Of a stretch of 64,000 bases of DNA, positions 13,870-27,487 are shown piece after piece. How positions within the stretch are numbered: the stretch's first letter is position 1; every line of letters starts with the position of its first letter. The notes under the pieces are model-generated. The model saw only the letters and a list, made by a program, of their open reading frames with translations, did no database searches and was not told the DNA's origin. Both the position numbers and the translations under genes were made by a program. This DNA comes from Trichoplax adhaerens (taxonomy: Eukaryota; Placozoa; Uniplacotomia; Trichoplacea; Trichoplacidae): contig NW_002060947.1 of the NCBI RefSeq assembly GCF_000150275.1, positions 5,371,229 to 5,435,228 on the forward strand. Direction: 5' to 3'.

Positions 13870-14455
13870 GTAGTATTCAATTGTTAGATTGTTATACACT
13901 GTAATATCGAGATTATAGTAGAAACATGTTCGGATAATTTTGTTGATTTACCCTTATATGGAGAGTTTCTAATTTAGATTTGTAATATTTAAATATAGCA
14001 CTAGCTTTTATAGTGATACATACAGCCTACTGAAATTAGTAGTTTAATTAGGGAATCGAAAATAATCTTCTTACTATTCAAATCACTGTGATTGTAATTT
14101 GCTTATGGTAGATTTTAGATTATCGTAGAAATGTTACGTGATAGGGCATATTGTAATCTGACAATTTTGCATTAGTCATTCGATGTCTATGTTCGTAAAT
14201 ACTGTTGTTTTCATTAGGTAGCAGTAGATAAAATTAGTTTTTGATTGATTATCAGGTTTCAAAGTTAATACTACTAACTAGGATGCCTTTGCTATTATAA
14301 AAGAGTGTATAAATGCGATGAATCGTATAATAAAGTTAATTTTTATGATTAGTTTTTAACGTAAGATACGAGGCGTCTAAGTCTTTTTGTAGTCTACTAG
14401 TATAGGAAAAGTATTCCTGAAAGAGTAGATCTTGTTGCAAAGCTGTTTTGTAACA
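13870..14455 (+). repeat. dispersed repeat copy A (about 600 bp family)
   Basis: This segment is repeated in the same orientation at about 17175-17844. Shared landmarks in order: TTACTGTGATTGTAATTT-like block (14080-14100), TATGTTCGTAAATACTGTTG (14187-14206), an ATACGAGGCGT(C/T)TAAGTCTTT block (near 14367) and GTTGCAAAGCTGTTTTG near the 3' end. It carries no open frame of interest. It may be a non-autonomous mobile element or a segmental duplication; no clear terminal inverted repeats or target-site duplications were identified. Confidence 0.65.
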
Positions 14456-17174
14456 TCGATATACAGTAATTAATTTCTTATTTCACCTCTAAGAAGCCTA
14501 TCTTTAAATTAAAGCTAATTAAAGCTAATTTGAATTCGAGATCGTGAGGAATAACTCAAATGAAAATTTATAAATAATAGACGTAACTACTAATCTGCTA
14601 TTTATGAGGTTAACAAAGCAACGTAGATTAATTTTAGACTAGAATTGGTATTATTATGTAACTACTTTATCTACATCTTTCTAATGTTGTCCTCAACATT
14701 CAAAAAAGCAATGCAGTATTATAGCTGTATCAACGCTCAAATGGTATTAGCTTGTATTTAATTTTGTCTAAAATGAAGCTGTCTTCTTCTAAATCTGCCA
14801 TGCAGTAAATTGGTAGTATTTTAAGGCAACAGTTAAACTCTTTCTGAAGCTTATTGCCGAACTAGTCGACTCGCCTCTTTAATCAATTCAGATAGATATC
14901 GATCCGTCAATTGAAGAAATTTCGAATGAAATTACCGTATAATCAATCTTTGATTTTTAATGATACTTTTCTAAGGTGAATCATATTTTAGAAAATATTT
15001 CTATATCTGGTTAATAATTTTATGCGATAGCACCATTAATTGAAAGTCATTACCTCACCATCGGCCTATTTAAATATTATTTATGAACTTGATTCTAGAG
15101 AAAGATTGTCTATAATAGACTTGGAAAACTATTACATTGCATGTATCTAATTTTGTCTCTCATTGCCCTTTTTTGTATCTCATCAATAAATTAATTAAGA
15201 ATAATTAATTTATGATCTCTTTGCCAATCCAACCCTTTATTACCAGCTACTATTACATCATCAAGACTTAATAAGAATATCATATAAGGTTTCGCCTATT
15301 TTTGACCGATGTCATAATCAATTTCATGACGACGTTTTAATAAAAAAATAGAAAATACCGCGAATACTAGCTTTGTGGCGAAAACTTTTTACTGCTGTAT
15401 CGCTTTTAGCATTGACCATCTCCTACGAATAGCCCAGTGGCCACGGTAATGCTGTACTGTACTTAGACTAAATATGGAACATCAAATTTTATTATATTCT
15501 AAATAGAACGTGGTTTAACACCAATTGGTATTACTTGTATGATATTATAAAGACATATTATCTACAAAGATACATATTAAATAATTATATCGAATCGAAT
15601 TCTATGCCTAAGCCATTAGTAAACGTAAATTACAATTGATCTATCAAAAAATTACTGCAGTATATCATTCAGGCTTTAAGTATTATAGAGCAAATAAATA
15701 TCAAAAATTCTATTGGAGAGTAAGATTAATGTTCTTGTGATGATTAGCTAAATTTTAATTAATGCCATGCTAAAATATGTCTATAAATTTTCTATTAATT
15801 TTATTTGTATATCATTCCACGTTACGGTGTAAAGAAACAATGACACATAAAGTTTAAAAGCAACGAAACTTCAATACTAAATGAAGATATGTCGACTTTT
15901 AATTTCATATTTGGCCTATCATGTTGCATTAATGTTACTAAACACTGGAGATTCATTTTATGTACTTTATAAGTATATCAGTAAAGAATTAAATTGTGGT
16001 GGATCTTGAGGTTGATTGGTGATACTTTTCATGAAATGCAGCTCACCCTTTGCTACTAATTAATTGACTTATTGAAAGTAGAACAGTACATATATTAGCA
16101 GAGTAATTGAATGATCTTGTGAAGCAATGCCGAAAAAGTCTTACGACTTTCCATTTTATAAGATTCTAGCTGTAACAGTAACGGATCCTTTTGTAACTTA
16201 GCAGCATCGTACTATACAGATATTTAAGTTTCTAAATTCCTAGACACGACACAGACAAGCATTTTGATAACATAACATGTTGATAATTCGTAATATATGA
16301 TTATCATAACTTATAAGTTATCTATTGTAATTATAATTATCAGACATGGCATTACGCTACGGTTCGGATTTAGTGTATTAGTGTGACGATACACATATTT
16401 TAATGATTATTCGCGACATAATAATCATTCATTTGTAGAAACTAGATTAATCTGAAAATAGGTGATCATTTAATAATATTGACGAGATGTAGTTTACAAA
16501 TCTTATTAAATGTGAAGTAATACAACAAATATTTGTTAACGTTTGTGATAACATCATCCGCCCTATATCAAGAACAATGGATATCTTAACAACATTGAGC
16601 GGATTTACCAATAAAAAACACCGCTATGATATTAATACAGCAATCGTATCTATATGCCTCTAATTTCAATCATTTATGTTAGAGATGAAATGAAATAGAA
16701 CACGATCTTATACACCATAAATAATTATCAGATTTCGTTTGATAGCTAAAATTAAATTATGCGTCAAGTATTTGTCAGTAAGTTAAAATCAGTTTAATTA
16801 CGAATTTAGAAGTTACAAATAAAATTATGAATAATTTCAATTTATTTTATTTTCCATCGAATTATGAATAATATCTCCTCCTTTCCCATAATTATGCTTA
16901 GTAGATGCATTATATTATGATTCTGAGCTGTTAATTAATCGAGCTTATATAATCTAGGAAAGTAACCGCAATTTTTTATCTGGATTCCAAAGTAACTCGA
17001 AAAATCTTATTCAGAACCCTTATGATATTTTATATTTTAACGTTCAGAGATATAAGCATTAATAAATATAAACTCCAAAAGCTTAGGAACATCAGCTTTT
17101 ATTGTATGCATATTCGCCATTTTATTCTTAAGATTTCTAAATTTATTAGCATCTATTCCAATTTACAGTAGGCA

Positions 17175-17844
17175 AGATTCAATTATTGTATGTCATGATT
17201 ATCCTAAGTATGTGTTACAGTGTTATATACTGTATTACAGTAGAAATAACTATGTTAGGATAATTCTGTGAGACTATCCTTATTTAGTTAACTTATAATT
17301 TGGATATACTGTGTTTTAATACAGCACTGACTTTTTATGACAGTGACACTTATACACATACTGAAATTAATAGTTATAATAGGGAATGCAAATCATCTAC
17401 TTACAGTTCGAATCATTGTGATTGTAATTTACTTATGGTAGATTGTAAATTATCATGGAAATGTTCCGTGATAGGACATATCGTAATCTGACTATTCTGT
17501 ATTAGTCATTACATGTCTATGTTCGTAAATACTGTTGTCTGCATTAAGGGAGCAGTAGCTAAAATTAATATCTAATTCAGTAAATGATTCCAAAGTTAAT
17601 TGTATTAACTATGACTCATGAACTATTGAGGAGTAGTATATAAATGCAGTATATCGTGAAATAAAGTGAATTCTCCAACTTAGTGTTTAACGTAAAATAC
17701 GAGGCGTTTAAGTCTTTGTGTAGTCTGTTAGTAGAGCAAAAGTGTTTGTGATAGTGCAGATATCGTTCCTTGATACGTGGTTCAAGGAATTGACTTATTG
17801 ATCGTATATTGCGTTTATCTTGTTGCAAAGCTGTTTTGTGACAT
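17175..17844 (+). repeat. dispersed repeat copy B (about 600 bp family)
   Basis: This is a diverged direct copy of 13870-14455, sharing TATGTTCGTAAATACTGTTG (17517-17536), the GAGGCGTTTAAGTCTTT block (17701) and the GTTGCAAAGCTGTTTTG end (17822). Copy B has an extra segment before its 3' end that includes a small hairpin, TTCCTTGA with TCAAGGAA (about 17766-17790), absent from copy A. The short open frames inside it (17300-17491 plus, 17616-17828 minus) are not conserved in copy A and are not called as genes. Confidence 0.65.
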
Positions 17845-18535
17845 ACACTTAAATTTGTGATATTATTTGATGGAAAACGACATCAACTATCCATCAATTA
17901 ACCATCATACAGTAGTAAGGACCCATCATTCAAACCTAACCTAACTTGGAAAATCTCCTACCATTCTGGAAACGTCATTCCATCGATGTTGATCATACTG
18001 CGTTCAATTTGTTAACGTAGCTCAACCTTGAATATGCATCCATCTCACTTTAACCGAGAAAATGTCCATACTTTAGAACGAGCATTTTCTATCTACACAG
18101 CTCAAAAATATCGTGGATGTTACGGATAACTGCTCAAATTGTTGACATAATTTGATAAAAAAACTCTATTGACTATCTATCAATCAACTTGGAGAATTGA
18201 AGAATCAAAGAAATGCCGAGATGATGGTTGCAATTTGCATTCCTCTCCTATAATGGATCATGTACCTACTCTACGTTATCCGATCAATCGATTGTCCAAA
18301 CAAATATCAAGCTAGATCAATAACATCAACATGAAAGATTGTCAACAGATATTCAATCCATCCCCTTGTAGCTCGAAGATTGATTGAAATTGGAGCCTAG
18401 CAGTATTCTAATGAGGGCATACTAACATGCAAGGTCCCATTTCTACTTAACACACAACTCATCATGTTTGCTAGAATGATGCCATGTCATAACAATAAGC
18501 TTAGCCAATGGAATTGTCTCTTTGGTTATCACGTG

Positions 18536-18690
18536 GTAAGATGGAAATCTAAAAAGCAAGATCAAAAAAGAACGATGGCCGACAAAGGCATGTTGTAAGA
18601 AGAAGGCAATTGATCAATTGCAGGAATACTATTTGGATAAGGGATTCATTACCTCTCAACTTGATCATCCTACACCTCTATACAAAGATT
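18536..18690 (+). other. short unassigned coding-like stretch, possible gene or element relic
   Basis: From about 18541 a frame stays open to a stop near 18690 and reads through short segments such as KKKAIDQLQEYYLDKGF and ITSQLDHPTPLY, which look more protein-like than the surrounding AT-rich frames. The flanks at 18.2-19.4 kb also look less AT-biased. I see no start codon, convincing splice sites or known family. It could be one exon of an unrecognised gene, a decayed transposable-element fragment, or chance. Confidence 0.15.
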
Positions 18691-18700
18691 GTAATTAGCG

Positions 18701-18716
18701 AGAGAGAGAGAGAGCT
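18701..18716. repeat. GA dinucleotide microsatellite
   Basis: A short uninterrupted run of GA dinucleotides at about 18701-18716. It is directly followed by a GATCATCAAGTTGATCAAG segment with internal dyad symmetry. Confidence 0.7.
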
Positions 18717-19479
18717 TGATCATCAAGTTGATCAAGTTGAAGTTGAAAGTAGAACTTGAAAGAGTACCGTATCTAATTTTTATCTAGCGTTCATCATTAC
18801 TACAGCAAGTAGGGATTGATAAATCCAGTTGATTAAAGAAAGAAACATCGGATATCGTCCAATTCTTTTCTAGTTAAAGCTATCTTGACATGAAGAATAG
18901 AATATAGTTTGGTTATGACCTTTAGCCTTTACCCAAGTTGAAATTTTCATCCAATTATTGGCTTCGTAAGACGTTGCAATTTAACAACCATCATTGCTTC
19001 AATTGGATACCGACATCGTTTGACTTAATAATTGATTTGCTTGTTGGTTGGTTACCAGCAAGTCGGAAAGTGTTCATTTTCATTGATCAGTCCATTCCCA
19101 AAGGTAAGTCATGAATAAAGTTAAATTGAATTCATTTCGTGACACCATCGAATCATCTTGGCCTTGATTATGGATGTCATTCCAGTAGTAAGGGACAATG
19201 ATGATGATGGCCACAGTAAAAATAGAGTCCTCCCATTCAGCCCACATCTTTCTACTGCATTCTATCATACTCTTCTTTTACACTTATTGATCTATTGAAT
19301 TGAAGATTATTTTATTTCGATTATGAAAACTCCGGTGTGCAATTGAAATACTGGGCAATTTCCTGATCAAAAACGATAGAATCGACGCGTATCGATCGAC
19401 AATGTAGTGTGTTGTTCGTCTGCTTTTACTTTACCATCACGTTGAGTGGTGCCTAATCCGTTTAAATGAATAAAAATAA

Positions 19480-20335
19480 TCTCTAAGCAAACTATCCAAT
19501 TTCACTAACTCATTATGTCACCATTCTAGTCAACTAATTCTGTCATTTCTTGCTCCTTTACTGTCAATAGGGCAAACTGAATTTTATCATACCTTGACTT
19601 ACTGTTAAAGCTAAAAATGATGATGCAATTGTCAACGTATCTTTGCCTTCTTATTACAGGCCAAATTTCTACATCACTGTGACTAATTAATCTACATTAA
19701 TAGATAAAATGACCTCCAAGCAAACTATTCACCATCTTGCAGTCCTAGTTAACTAATTCTGCCATTTCTTGCTCCTTCAAAGTCGATAGGATAAACTGAA
19801 TTTTATTATACATTGACTTATTAGTGAAAGCCAAAAATGCTGATTCAATTGTCAACATATCTTTACCTTTTTAGTACAGGCCATATTTTACATCACTTTG
19901 ATTATATAATCTATTTAAATAGATAAAGCGATCGTCTTGCAAACTATTTAATTTTATGAATACACCATAACGTAGTTCCAGTCGATTAATTCTGCCTTTT
20001 CCTACCCCTTCAAAGTCGATAGTAAAAACTGAACTTGATAAGCCAAATTAAATCATGCTATGACTTTTGAAAAGCTAAAAATGATGAGTGATATCTAATT
20101 TATTTTAAAGGGATAAAATAACCTCCAATTAAACTATCCAATTTTTCTAATGCACCATCTTACAGTTCTATCCAACTAATTCTGCCTTTTCTTGCCCCTT
20201 CAAAGTCAATAGTACAAATCGAACTTTATAAATTAAATTTTATCATACTCAGACTCAGTATTAAAGCCAAAAATGATCCAATTGTCGATATAATTTTACG
20301 TTTTTGTTACAGGTCAAATTTTAGACCATACTAGA
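19480..20335. repeat. four-copy degenerate tandem repeat (about 190-235 bp unit)
   Basis: Four copies carry a recurring block: an (A/T)TTAATTCTG-like core at about 19532, 19751, 19983 and 20175, followed by TT(C/T)TTGC(T/C)CC or similar, then CAAAGTC(G/A)ATAG, AAAC(T/C)GAA, TATCATAC and an AA(A/G)CCAAAAATG block with TCAATTGTC. Spacing falls from about 232 to 190 bp. No element ends were found. Confidence 0.75.
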
Positions 20336-21259
20336 AATTAGCGCTTAGAGAAGTCATGAAATTGCCAAACCTTATCCAGCACAGAGATAAAATTAAGCGT
20401 ACGGTCTGAATGCACTTTCTTGCAAATTGTTGACCGAAATAGTATTTTAAATAGAGTAATTATAGACTAATCCTCATTTATAGTTCATAAACGTATCAAG
20501 AATAACTATACCTACGGATAGAATTCAAATGTTGCTTGCATAGGGGCAGTTATTGGCATTGAAAACAAATAATTAGTAGTTTATACCTAGAAAGGCTATC
20601 TAAATTTTCATTGAGTGATATTAAAAATTCATTAGCATAGGTGAGTTTCTATGACAGTCAGTTTTATCATAGTAATCTAGTCCTATTTAAATAGAATTAA
20701 TTTTATTCCTTTTCACCCCAGAATTAGCAATGGTGATCTTTAATAATTATCTTAAGTTAAAATCCATGACCAAAGAGAGTAGCTCTAACGACTTTATGTA
20801 TTCTCCAAGCTGTATCTACATAGCTACCTAGTTATAACATTCAATTCTTTCATATCTTGTTGACAACACTCTTACAATACTACATCCATTTCATATGACA
20901 TGATCTTGCTATTTAATTATTGATATTATCCAAACTGCTAGAAATTTGAAAGTATTTTTGCTCGCGGTAACCTTACTCCTTACGAAAATAAGATGCTATA
21001 GATGGAGAATGATCAATACCTTTCATGGTCGAAGTTGCCCACTCATGTTTATCATCATGGCGACAACAATTACTGCAATCTCTTAATTATTATTTTAAAG
21101 TTGGCATCAATGCCTAAGATTTCCACTTTTAACTACTAACCGCACTTTTTAACTGTTGAGGTATATTGACTTTTTCGCATTTTCTTACTCCTGTAATCGA
21201 TTGTACAAGTAAGCATCTCAAGTAAAATGACGGGATCTTAGCAGCATCTAATCATAATT

Positions 21260-21605
21260 TAAAGTAATATTAATATCCAATTTAAAATTAGTATGATTTA
21301 TAGCCTTCAATCGTTATGCCTATTCTAGTACTGTAAGTTGGCAGCAGCAATCAACAGTAAAAATCTTCAAATCCATGTATTTCTACGCCATAAAATTGTT
21401 GTTTGGATACTGCAATATAAGTAAATTGAACTCCATGCCAAGATACGGGTACAACCTAAAGTAGTATTTATATCCCAATTTGAAATTAATATCATTTATA
21501 GCCTCCAATCATTATGCCTAATCCTATGCTATCAGTAGGCAACAGCAATGAATAATTAAAAATCTTCAAGTTTACGTATTTCTACGACATCAAATTGGTA
21601 CGACT
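21260..21605. repeat. two-copy tandem repeat (about 195 bp unit)
   Basis: Two copies start near 21262 and 21458. Shared blocks: ATTTATAGCCT(T/C)CAATC (21296 and 21494), ATTATGCCTA-like, GGCA(G/A)CAGCAAT (21341 and 21538), AAAATCTTCAA and GTATTTCTACG (near 21376 and 21576). No coding potential was seen. Confidence 0.65.
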
Positions 21606-22289
21606 CTGTAATGACAAGATAGGCCTTAAATTAGATAGTCACTTTCCACTGAACACGAGCTATTAATAATTACCTTGGAATAGTACAACATAATATTATA
21701 AATTCTGTCCAAAATTCTATTCTTTATAACTTTAAGCCCTTCTCTTAAGACAAATGATGGTTTGATCACGATCGTAAATAACATGGTAGCCCATTCTGCT
21801 GGCAATGTAACAGATTGCTCTGGGATAAATATTGTTCTATTTTACTGAGTTTACTGATTGTCAATGCAGTATCGTAGCAAACTCTTGTTTCAGATTTAAT
21901 TATTTTTAATTCAAATCTTTTCGAATTAAGGGCATGGTTACAACCTATTCAGCAAGTTGTAAATCATTCCATGTTAAAATAGTGCACCGTCAAATAATTT
22001 ATAGATGCACCTCCTGAAAAATGATGACGGTCATGGCGATATACGGTATAGCAAGTAATTTCCTAATGTTCTGGCGCCATGTATGTTATTGTAAACAATT
22101 TTTTCGCCTTCTAGTTTATTTTAAAATAAATCTGTGATATGCAGCCTGTGACAAAGACACTCGAAAGTACATCACTAGCTGTTTTATGAAATTCCTTTCA
22201 GTGCAATGATTATCGTTCGGCTTTTACAGTTCCTTTATTTCGGTTTAATGAAGATGGTGGTGAAAACTAATAGCAAGCAGTCTTTAATT

Positions 22290-22960
22290 GATAACTATTA
22301 GAATTCTTCCTATATCCAAATAGAATGCCAGCAATAGAGTTTGAGAATTTAATAGAGAATACTCATAAATCTACAGTTTGATTTCTGGAAAATGTCTTAT
22401 TTGAATACAGGAATTGTTGACGAAATAACGGCTCAAGAAAGTATCGAAAATTTATGGTATAGCTACAGGAGTCAGCAATAAATATTCTTCCATATATTCA
22501 AATGGAGAATCAGCAAGAGAGCTAGAGCATTTACAGATAATACTGATAAAAATACTGTTTTAATCTCTGCAAAATATCTTACTTAATGTTGGAGTTGTCA
22601 ACAAAAGAACATCTGACGGAAATATCTAACATTTGTGGTATAAGAGTAAGCTATAGATATTCTTCATGTTAGGTTGAGTTACAGTAAGATTGACAGGACA
22701 TTTATGGTTAAGGCAGACAAAAATACTGTTAAACTTTGCGAAACTCCTGACTTTAGCTCCAGAACTATTCAAAATACAACGATATGAGAAAAGATCTGAA
22801 GTTCATGTAACCATAAACAGAAGTTAGCGATAGATATTATTCCATATATCGAAATAGAGAGCCAATTAGATAGATTAAACACGTACGAGGAAAGCTAATG
22901 AAATACGATTAAACTTGGAAAAGTCTAGCTCTCGAGTTAACCACAAAATAACATCTCGAG
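22290..22960. repeat. four-copy tandem repeat (about 178 bp unit)
   Basis: An ATTCTTCC(A/T)TATAT-type block recurs at about 22303, 22483, 22658 and 22836, a steady period near 178 bp. Each copy continues with AAATA/GGAGA, an AGATAATACT-like block, AAATACTGTTT and a (G/A)GTATAGCTA-type end. The even spacing is more satellite-like than the neighbouring repeat families. Confidence 0.7.
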
Positions 22961-25900
22961 AGAATATCTAAAAAATTGATCTAATAGTTATAGAACTAAA
23001 CACTGTATTGACTTTACACTTGGATAAATTGATATCTACACGATCTATTTCCACAAATAGAAATATAAGTTTTAATCAAGCCTATATCAATTTATGCCTG
23101 TATTAGAAATCCGATTGATATCCTGTTCAACTGTTACCATTGCAATTGCTCTCCAACTTTAAATCTGTACAACTGGCTATCATTTCTTTATCCATGACCG
23201 CAAAATGTGCACGTAAAACTTCAATTCAGCCAACAGATCCACTTTATATCGCAATAAAATGAAAATGATTAGCGTCTCTCTAGTAAAACATCCATTAATA
23301 TCTTGACTTACCATTACACTGACAAATCTGCTGTACCTGATCCAATATGATAAAGGATTTCAAAATAATAAAACAAGAACTGGCATCTTGTATACTTCTA
23401 TTGCATATAAATCAGGTTAGTCTTACAACGACCAATTTTTAATATTAAGCTAATTTGGGCCTACTTTAATTATCTTTATATAAAGACATTAAGTAGCTTC
23501 TTACTCGATTGTGATGGCAGCATTGGTCGCTGTAGTCAAATATGTATACAACTAGCTATCGATTCTCATATCTAATTCTTCAGATAATAACATCAAATTG
23601 TCATCAAGTAAATAGGAGTGTTTTATATCGTAGTACTATGATTTATTATCTGTACTTGAAAATAAATTAACATCTTAAGCAACCATAATAATAGTAAATA
23701 TTTCTATAGTCACATAACTTGCGATCAATTTTCATACATCATTCCATTAATATCAATATCCATCTCCTCCAATATACCAGCATTTAATTTACCTATTTCT
23801 TATTATATCGATGAATCATCTCTTCTATAACAAAATTAACATCTTACCTAATAATTCTAGTATTACTTAATATAACATTCTAGCAAACTTGAGTATCAGA
23901 TTTCATCAATGTCGGCCCCAATTCCATACAAGCCAATATCATATAACTGGGCTATGTCTGAATGTACTTTAACGATTGATCGTCTCTACTAGAATAAAAA
24001 TTGATTTCTTGCCCAGTAGCTACAACAGTAAATATTTTCTGCACTTGTATGTATACTCTTAAATTTGTTATTAAGTTTAACAATTTACTCTGCCTATGTC
24101 AACTAAGGTTTATTAAAATCGCATAGTCGTTTATTATCGATATTAGGATATAAATCGATATCCGATCCTACAGCTCTAGTAGTCAATGTTGTTGCAGTTC
24201 TATGATCATAATATCCTATTAGTACTGACAATTATCCCCAAATGGTAATTTAATTTATAATCAAGGCAGAAAATTACACTCTACTTTATCCTACCCGGAT
24301 AGAACCAGTAATCGAGACAGTCACTATGATATAATTTGTAATAAGTTATTCCAAGCTTCAAATTCAATTCTTGGAACATTGAGTTTAAACGATTATGATG
24401 AGTCATGATCATGTTCATGATCTCCAATAGTTTAACGTCTAGATGGATGCTGTTAGAATCATTATTGAAGATATGAAATGAATCTTTTTGCATTATGAAT
24501 TTCAGTAGTATTGATAAATAATACCCAAATCTAATATTGATATCAATTGCCTCTAGAGAAAAATCTTCCTCTATTTTTTCCTCTTATGGCAAACTTGTAA
24601 AAAAAGAGTAGCTTTTTCACAGCTCTTAGCCAAGTGAGCTGACCTCGAAAAAACACTATAGTACGTCATTGAGTAAGCGATATCACGATAGTCTATAATA
24701 AGTTTAGCGGCAGAATCAATTTAATTAACTGGGTAATCAAGTCCTTTAAGGTATGAAATTTATGTAGAATAGCGTGAAGAACGATCAATTCTATTTAATA
24801 TTACCACTAATTGGGGATTAATAGACAAATTGCAAATTCACGCGATGAAATTTTGGCGTAATAAACTGCAATCCCATTCAATAGATTAATCACGCTATTA
24901 AAATCACACGATGTTCAGTATATTGATTGTATCATCTTAAAATAGCATTAAATATTAAGGTAAATTGTTGATTACCAGATAAAAATATTCTTGATATAAA
25001 TATAAAAGATTATTATAGAGGATAGCAAAGGCTCTTTGTTACCAATCAGCTTTACCCTAATTCTTTATCGTGATATCATTTGCAAAACTCCATCATAAAA
25101 TTATATCTAATTAATCCATTGACCCAAGATCAATTTCCTTCCAATATCCAGATGATAATAGACGAAATATTTACAACTTTCGGTTGTGCAATGGTAATCA
25201 AGAGCATATTAGATGTTTCTTTATAAGATTGATCGACATCCATTGAATTATGGTTTGGGAGTAAACATGTTGTATCAAAAATGTTTTTTTATTGTTAATT
25301 CAATTACATACTTTTCTATTCTGTTTGCGACCAAGTTTTTTGTCGTTATTTCACGATGTATAGAACATTACTTTTGTCCTCTGAACATCATCATTCCTTT
25401 TCATTAACTTAATTTTTAGACAGCTACTAGCATACTCATGTTTACTATTTTAAATTGCTGTTTACATTTAAGCGCACTGTCACCCAATTTATTCTTTTCC
25501 CTAAACTTGTCAAACACCTCTACACTTTGCTTTCTGTTCCCCTCATATTGCTGCTCCTAATTATATCATTACTATTTTACTCATATAGCTAAGTAATAAT
25601 TTCACCTAATTGTATTAGTTATGCATTATGGAATACAGTGATAATATGTTGTATATGACTGTATGTATGTATGGTCTTAATAAAGTAAGGTTAAAAATTC
25701 ATCTACTAAAAGCTATAATAAAGTAGTTTAGGGAGTAATTAAACGATCGCAAACATCGATAATCACATGAAGTGGTCAATTTTGTGATATGAGATGAATT
25801 TTTATTGCTTTAAAATACACCAAAATGGACCTACTATCATAATAACAAAATCACTCAATGTTCTCGTATAGAAGAGTGTAATGGTGGGCAAATATAAGGC

Positions 25901-26134
25901 TTAAATATGACGAAAACAAAATTGCTAGTTGAAAATATCCAATTTTCATCACTGTGTGCAATGCATACCATAAAGCTGATGGTAAATACAAACTTTGCTG
26001 TTTTAACACTTAAATTCTCTTATTTGAGTAGGTTACAGAATAATGAAATAAAATATTATAATAACTCAAATAGAATTCATAACGAAAATTGTCCATTATC
26101 CCCTCTATGAGAGAACGTTTCGACTAACATCAAA

Positions 26135-26670
26135 TGAGAAAATAATTTAATTCAATTTCACTGTTTAAAATGTTCGTTTCTTCTTATTTACATGAGTCAA
26201 TTTATGTCGATATAAGATTTGATGGCGTTTTAAACAATTCTTTTAAATATTCATTTTCTTTCTTCAAGTAATTCAATTCAATTCAATTCAATTTCATGGG
26301 TTGAAATGTTTAATTTCTCTTACTTAAGGCAGGTTATATCACTTTAAGGGTTCATGATGATTAAAACGATTGCTTTGAATATCTATTTTCTCTTCTTGGA
26401 GTAATTAAATTCTACGCAATTCAGTTTCATGGTTTAAAATATCTATTTTCTCTTACTTAAGTGAGATTATATCAATATAAGGTTTAATAGTGATTGGAAC
26501 GATCCATTTAATTGAAACATCCATTTTCTCTTCTTTGGAGTAATTAAATTGGATTCATTTCAATTTTATAGTTTAAAATGCACAATTTCCCTGATTTAAG
26601 TCACGTTATATCAATTTAAGGTTGTACGATAGTTGAAACCATTTTTTAAATATCGCTTTCCTCTTCTTCT
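26135..26670. repeat. four-copy tandem repeat (about 130-145 bp unit)
   Basis: A TATATCAAT(T/A)TAAGG-type block recurs at about 26208, 26336, 26468 and 26608. Each is followed by a (A/G)TGATT(A/G)(A/G)AACGAT-like block and a TTTTCTCTTCTT(G/T) tract, and preceded by TTCATGGTTTAAAAT. A short run of ATTCA pentamers (ATTCAATTCAATTCAATTCA) lies near 26272-26291. Confidence 0.75.
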
Positions 26671-27487
26671 ACCGCTACACCCTATGATAACTGTAGCAAA
26701 ATTTACAGCACCGAGGCTAAATTTGTCTTTCAAGAGCTATTTTTACTACGCCAATATTATCCTGTTGTTCAAGAATATTCTGCGGCACCAACATCGAAGC
26801 TCTGCAATAATAAATACTGATTTTCCGCTCTAGAATGCATAAAAGATATTTATTGCGTCAATGACTATTTCCTACTCTTAACGAATATTATGGGATATCA
26901 TGACTCAGGCAATACTGATTGCTTTAATGCCTTAGTTTCTGTTATATGAGCGTGTTCTGAAATACTAATATTGCAGCTGTAGAATAATCATAATCAAACA
27001 ATTAATATCAGTATCCATTTTTTGTTCTACAAGCTTCTTACTGTATGCTCGTATTCCATCATTATCCTACTTTTATGAGTAAGCTTAAGAAGGTCGGATA
27101 TCGAATAGAACGATGTAAAATTGCCAATATCAACAAAAAATATCATTATATTGGGATAAATGGAAAATTATAGCTATCCATCTTTCATTTTCTGTTTTAT
27201 TAACTAGAAATTTAACATGTCGAGTCATAAAGCTAATTTTATTAGAATACGTTGTTTCTTTCTTAAATTATGGCAAAGCAGTTAAGCCAGGGTGTATTAC
27301 TGTTCTATTGATAGTTTCTGCACCTTTTGGCCATTTAGTTAAGCTCTACACAGAGCAAAAAAGGTAGCACATTATTGATATCATTAAACGAAACTAGGTT
27401 ACAGAAAATTATTTCGAAAGTTTAGTGTTGCTAAACTTCACCAATAACATGATAAATTAAACATGATTTTAATTCTGCTTTATTTAG

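Larger units (their letters stand above)
11777..27487. other. 15.7 kb intergenic region between sGC genes 1 and 2, repeats only
   Basis: I find no convincing gene between the stop codon of gene 1 and the first exon of gene 2. The content is AT-rich DNA with several degenerate repeat families (listed separately at 13.9, 17.2, 19.5, 21.3, 22.3 and 26.1 kb) and one short open stretch near 18.55 kb. A weaker repetition of about 390 bp may exist at 23.1-24.0 kb (an AACT(G/A)GCTAT(C/A) block near 23173 and 23550), but it is too diverged to annotate. No remnant sGC exon was recognised. Confidence 0.55.
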
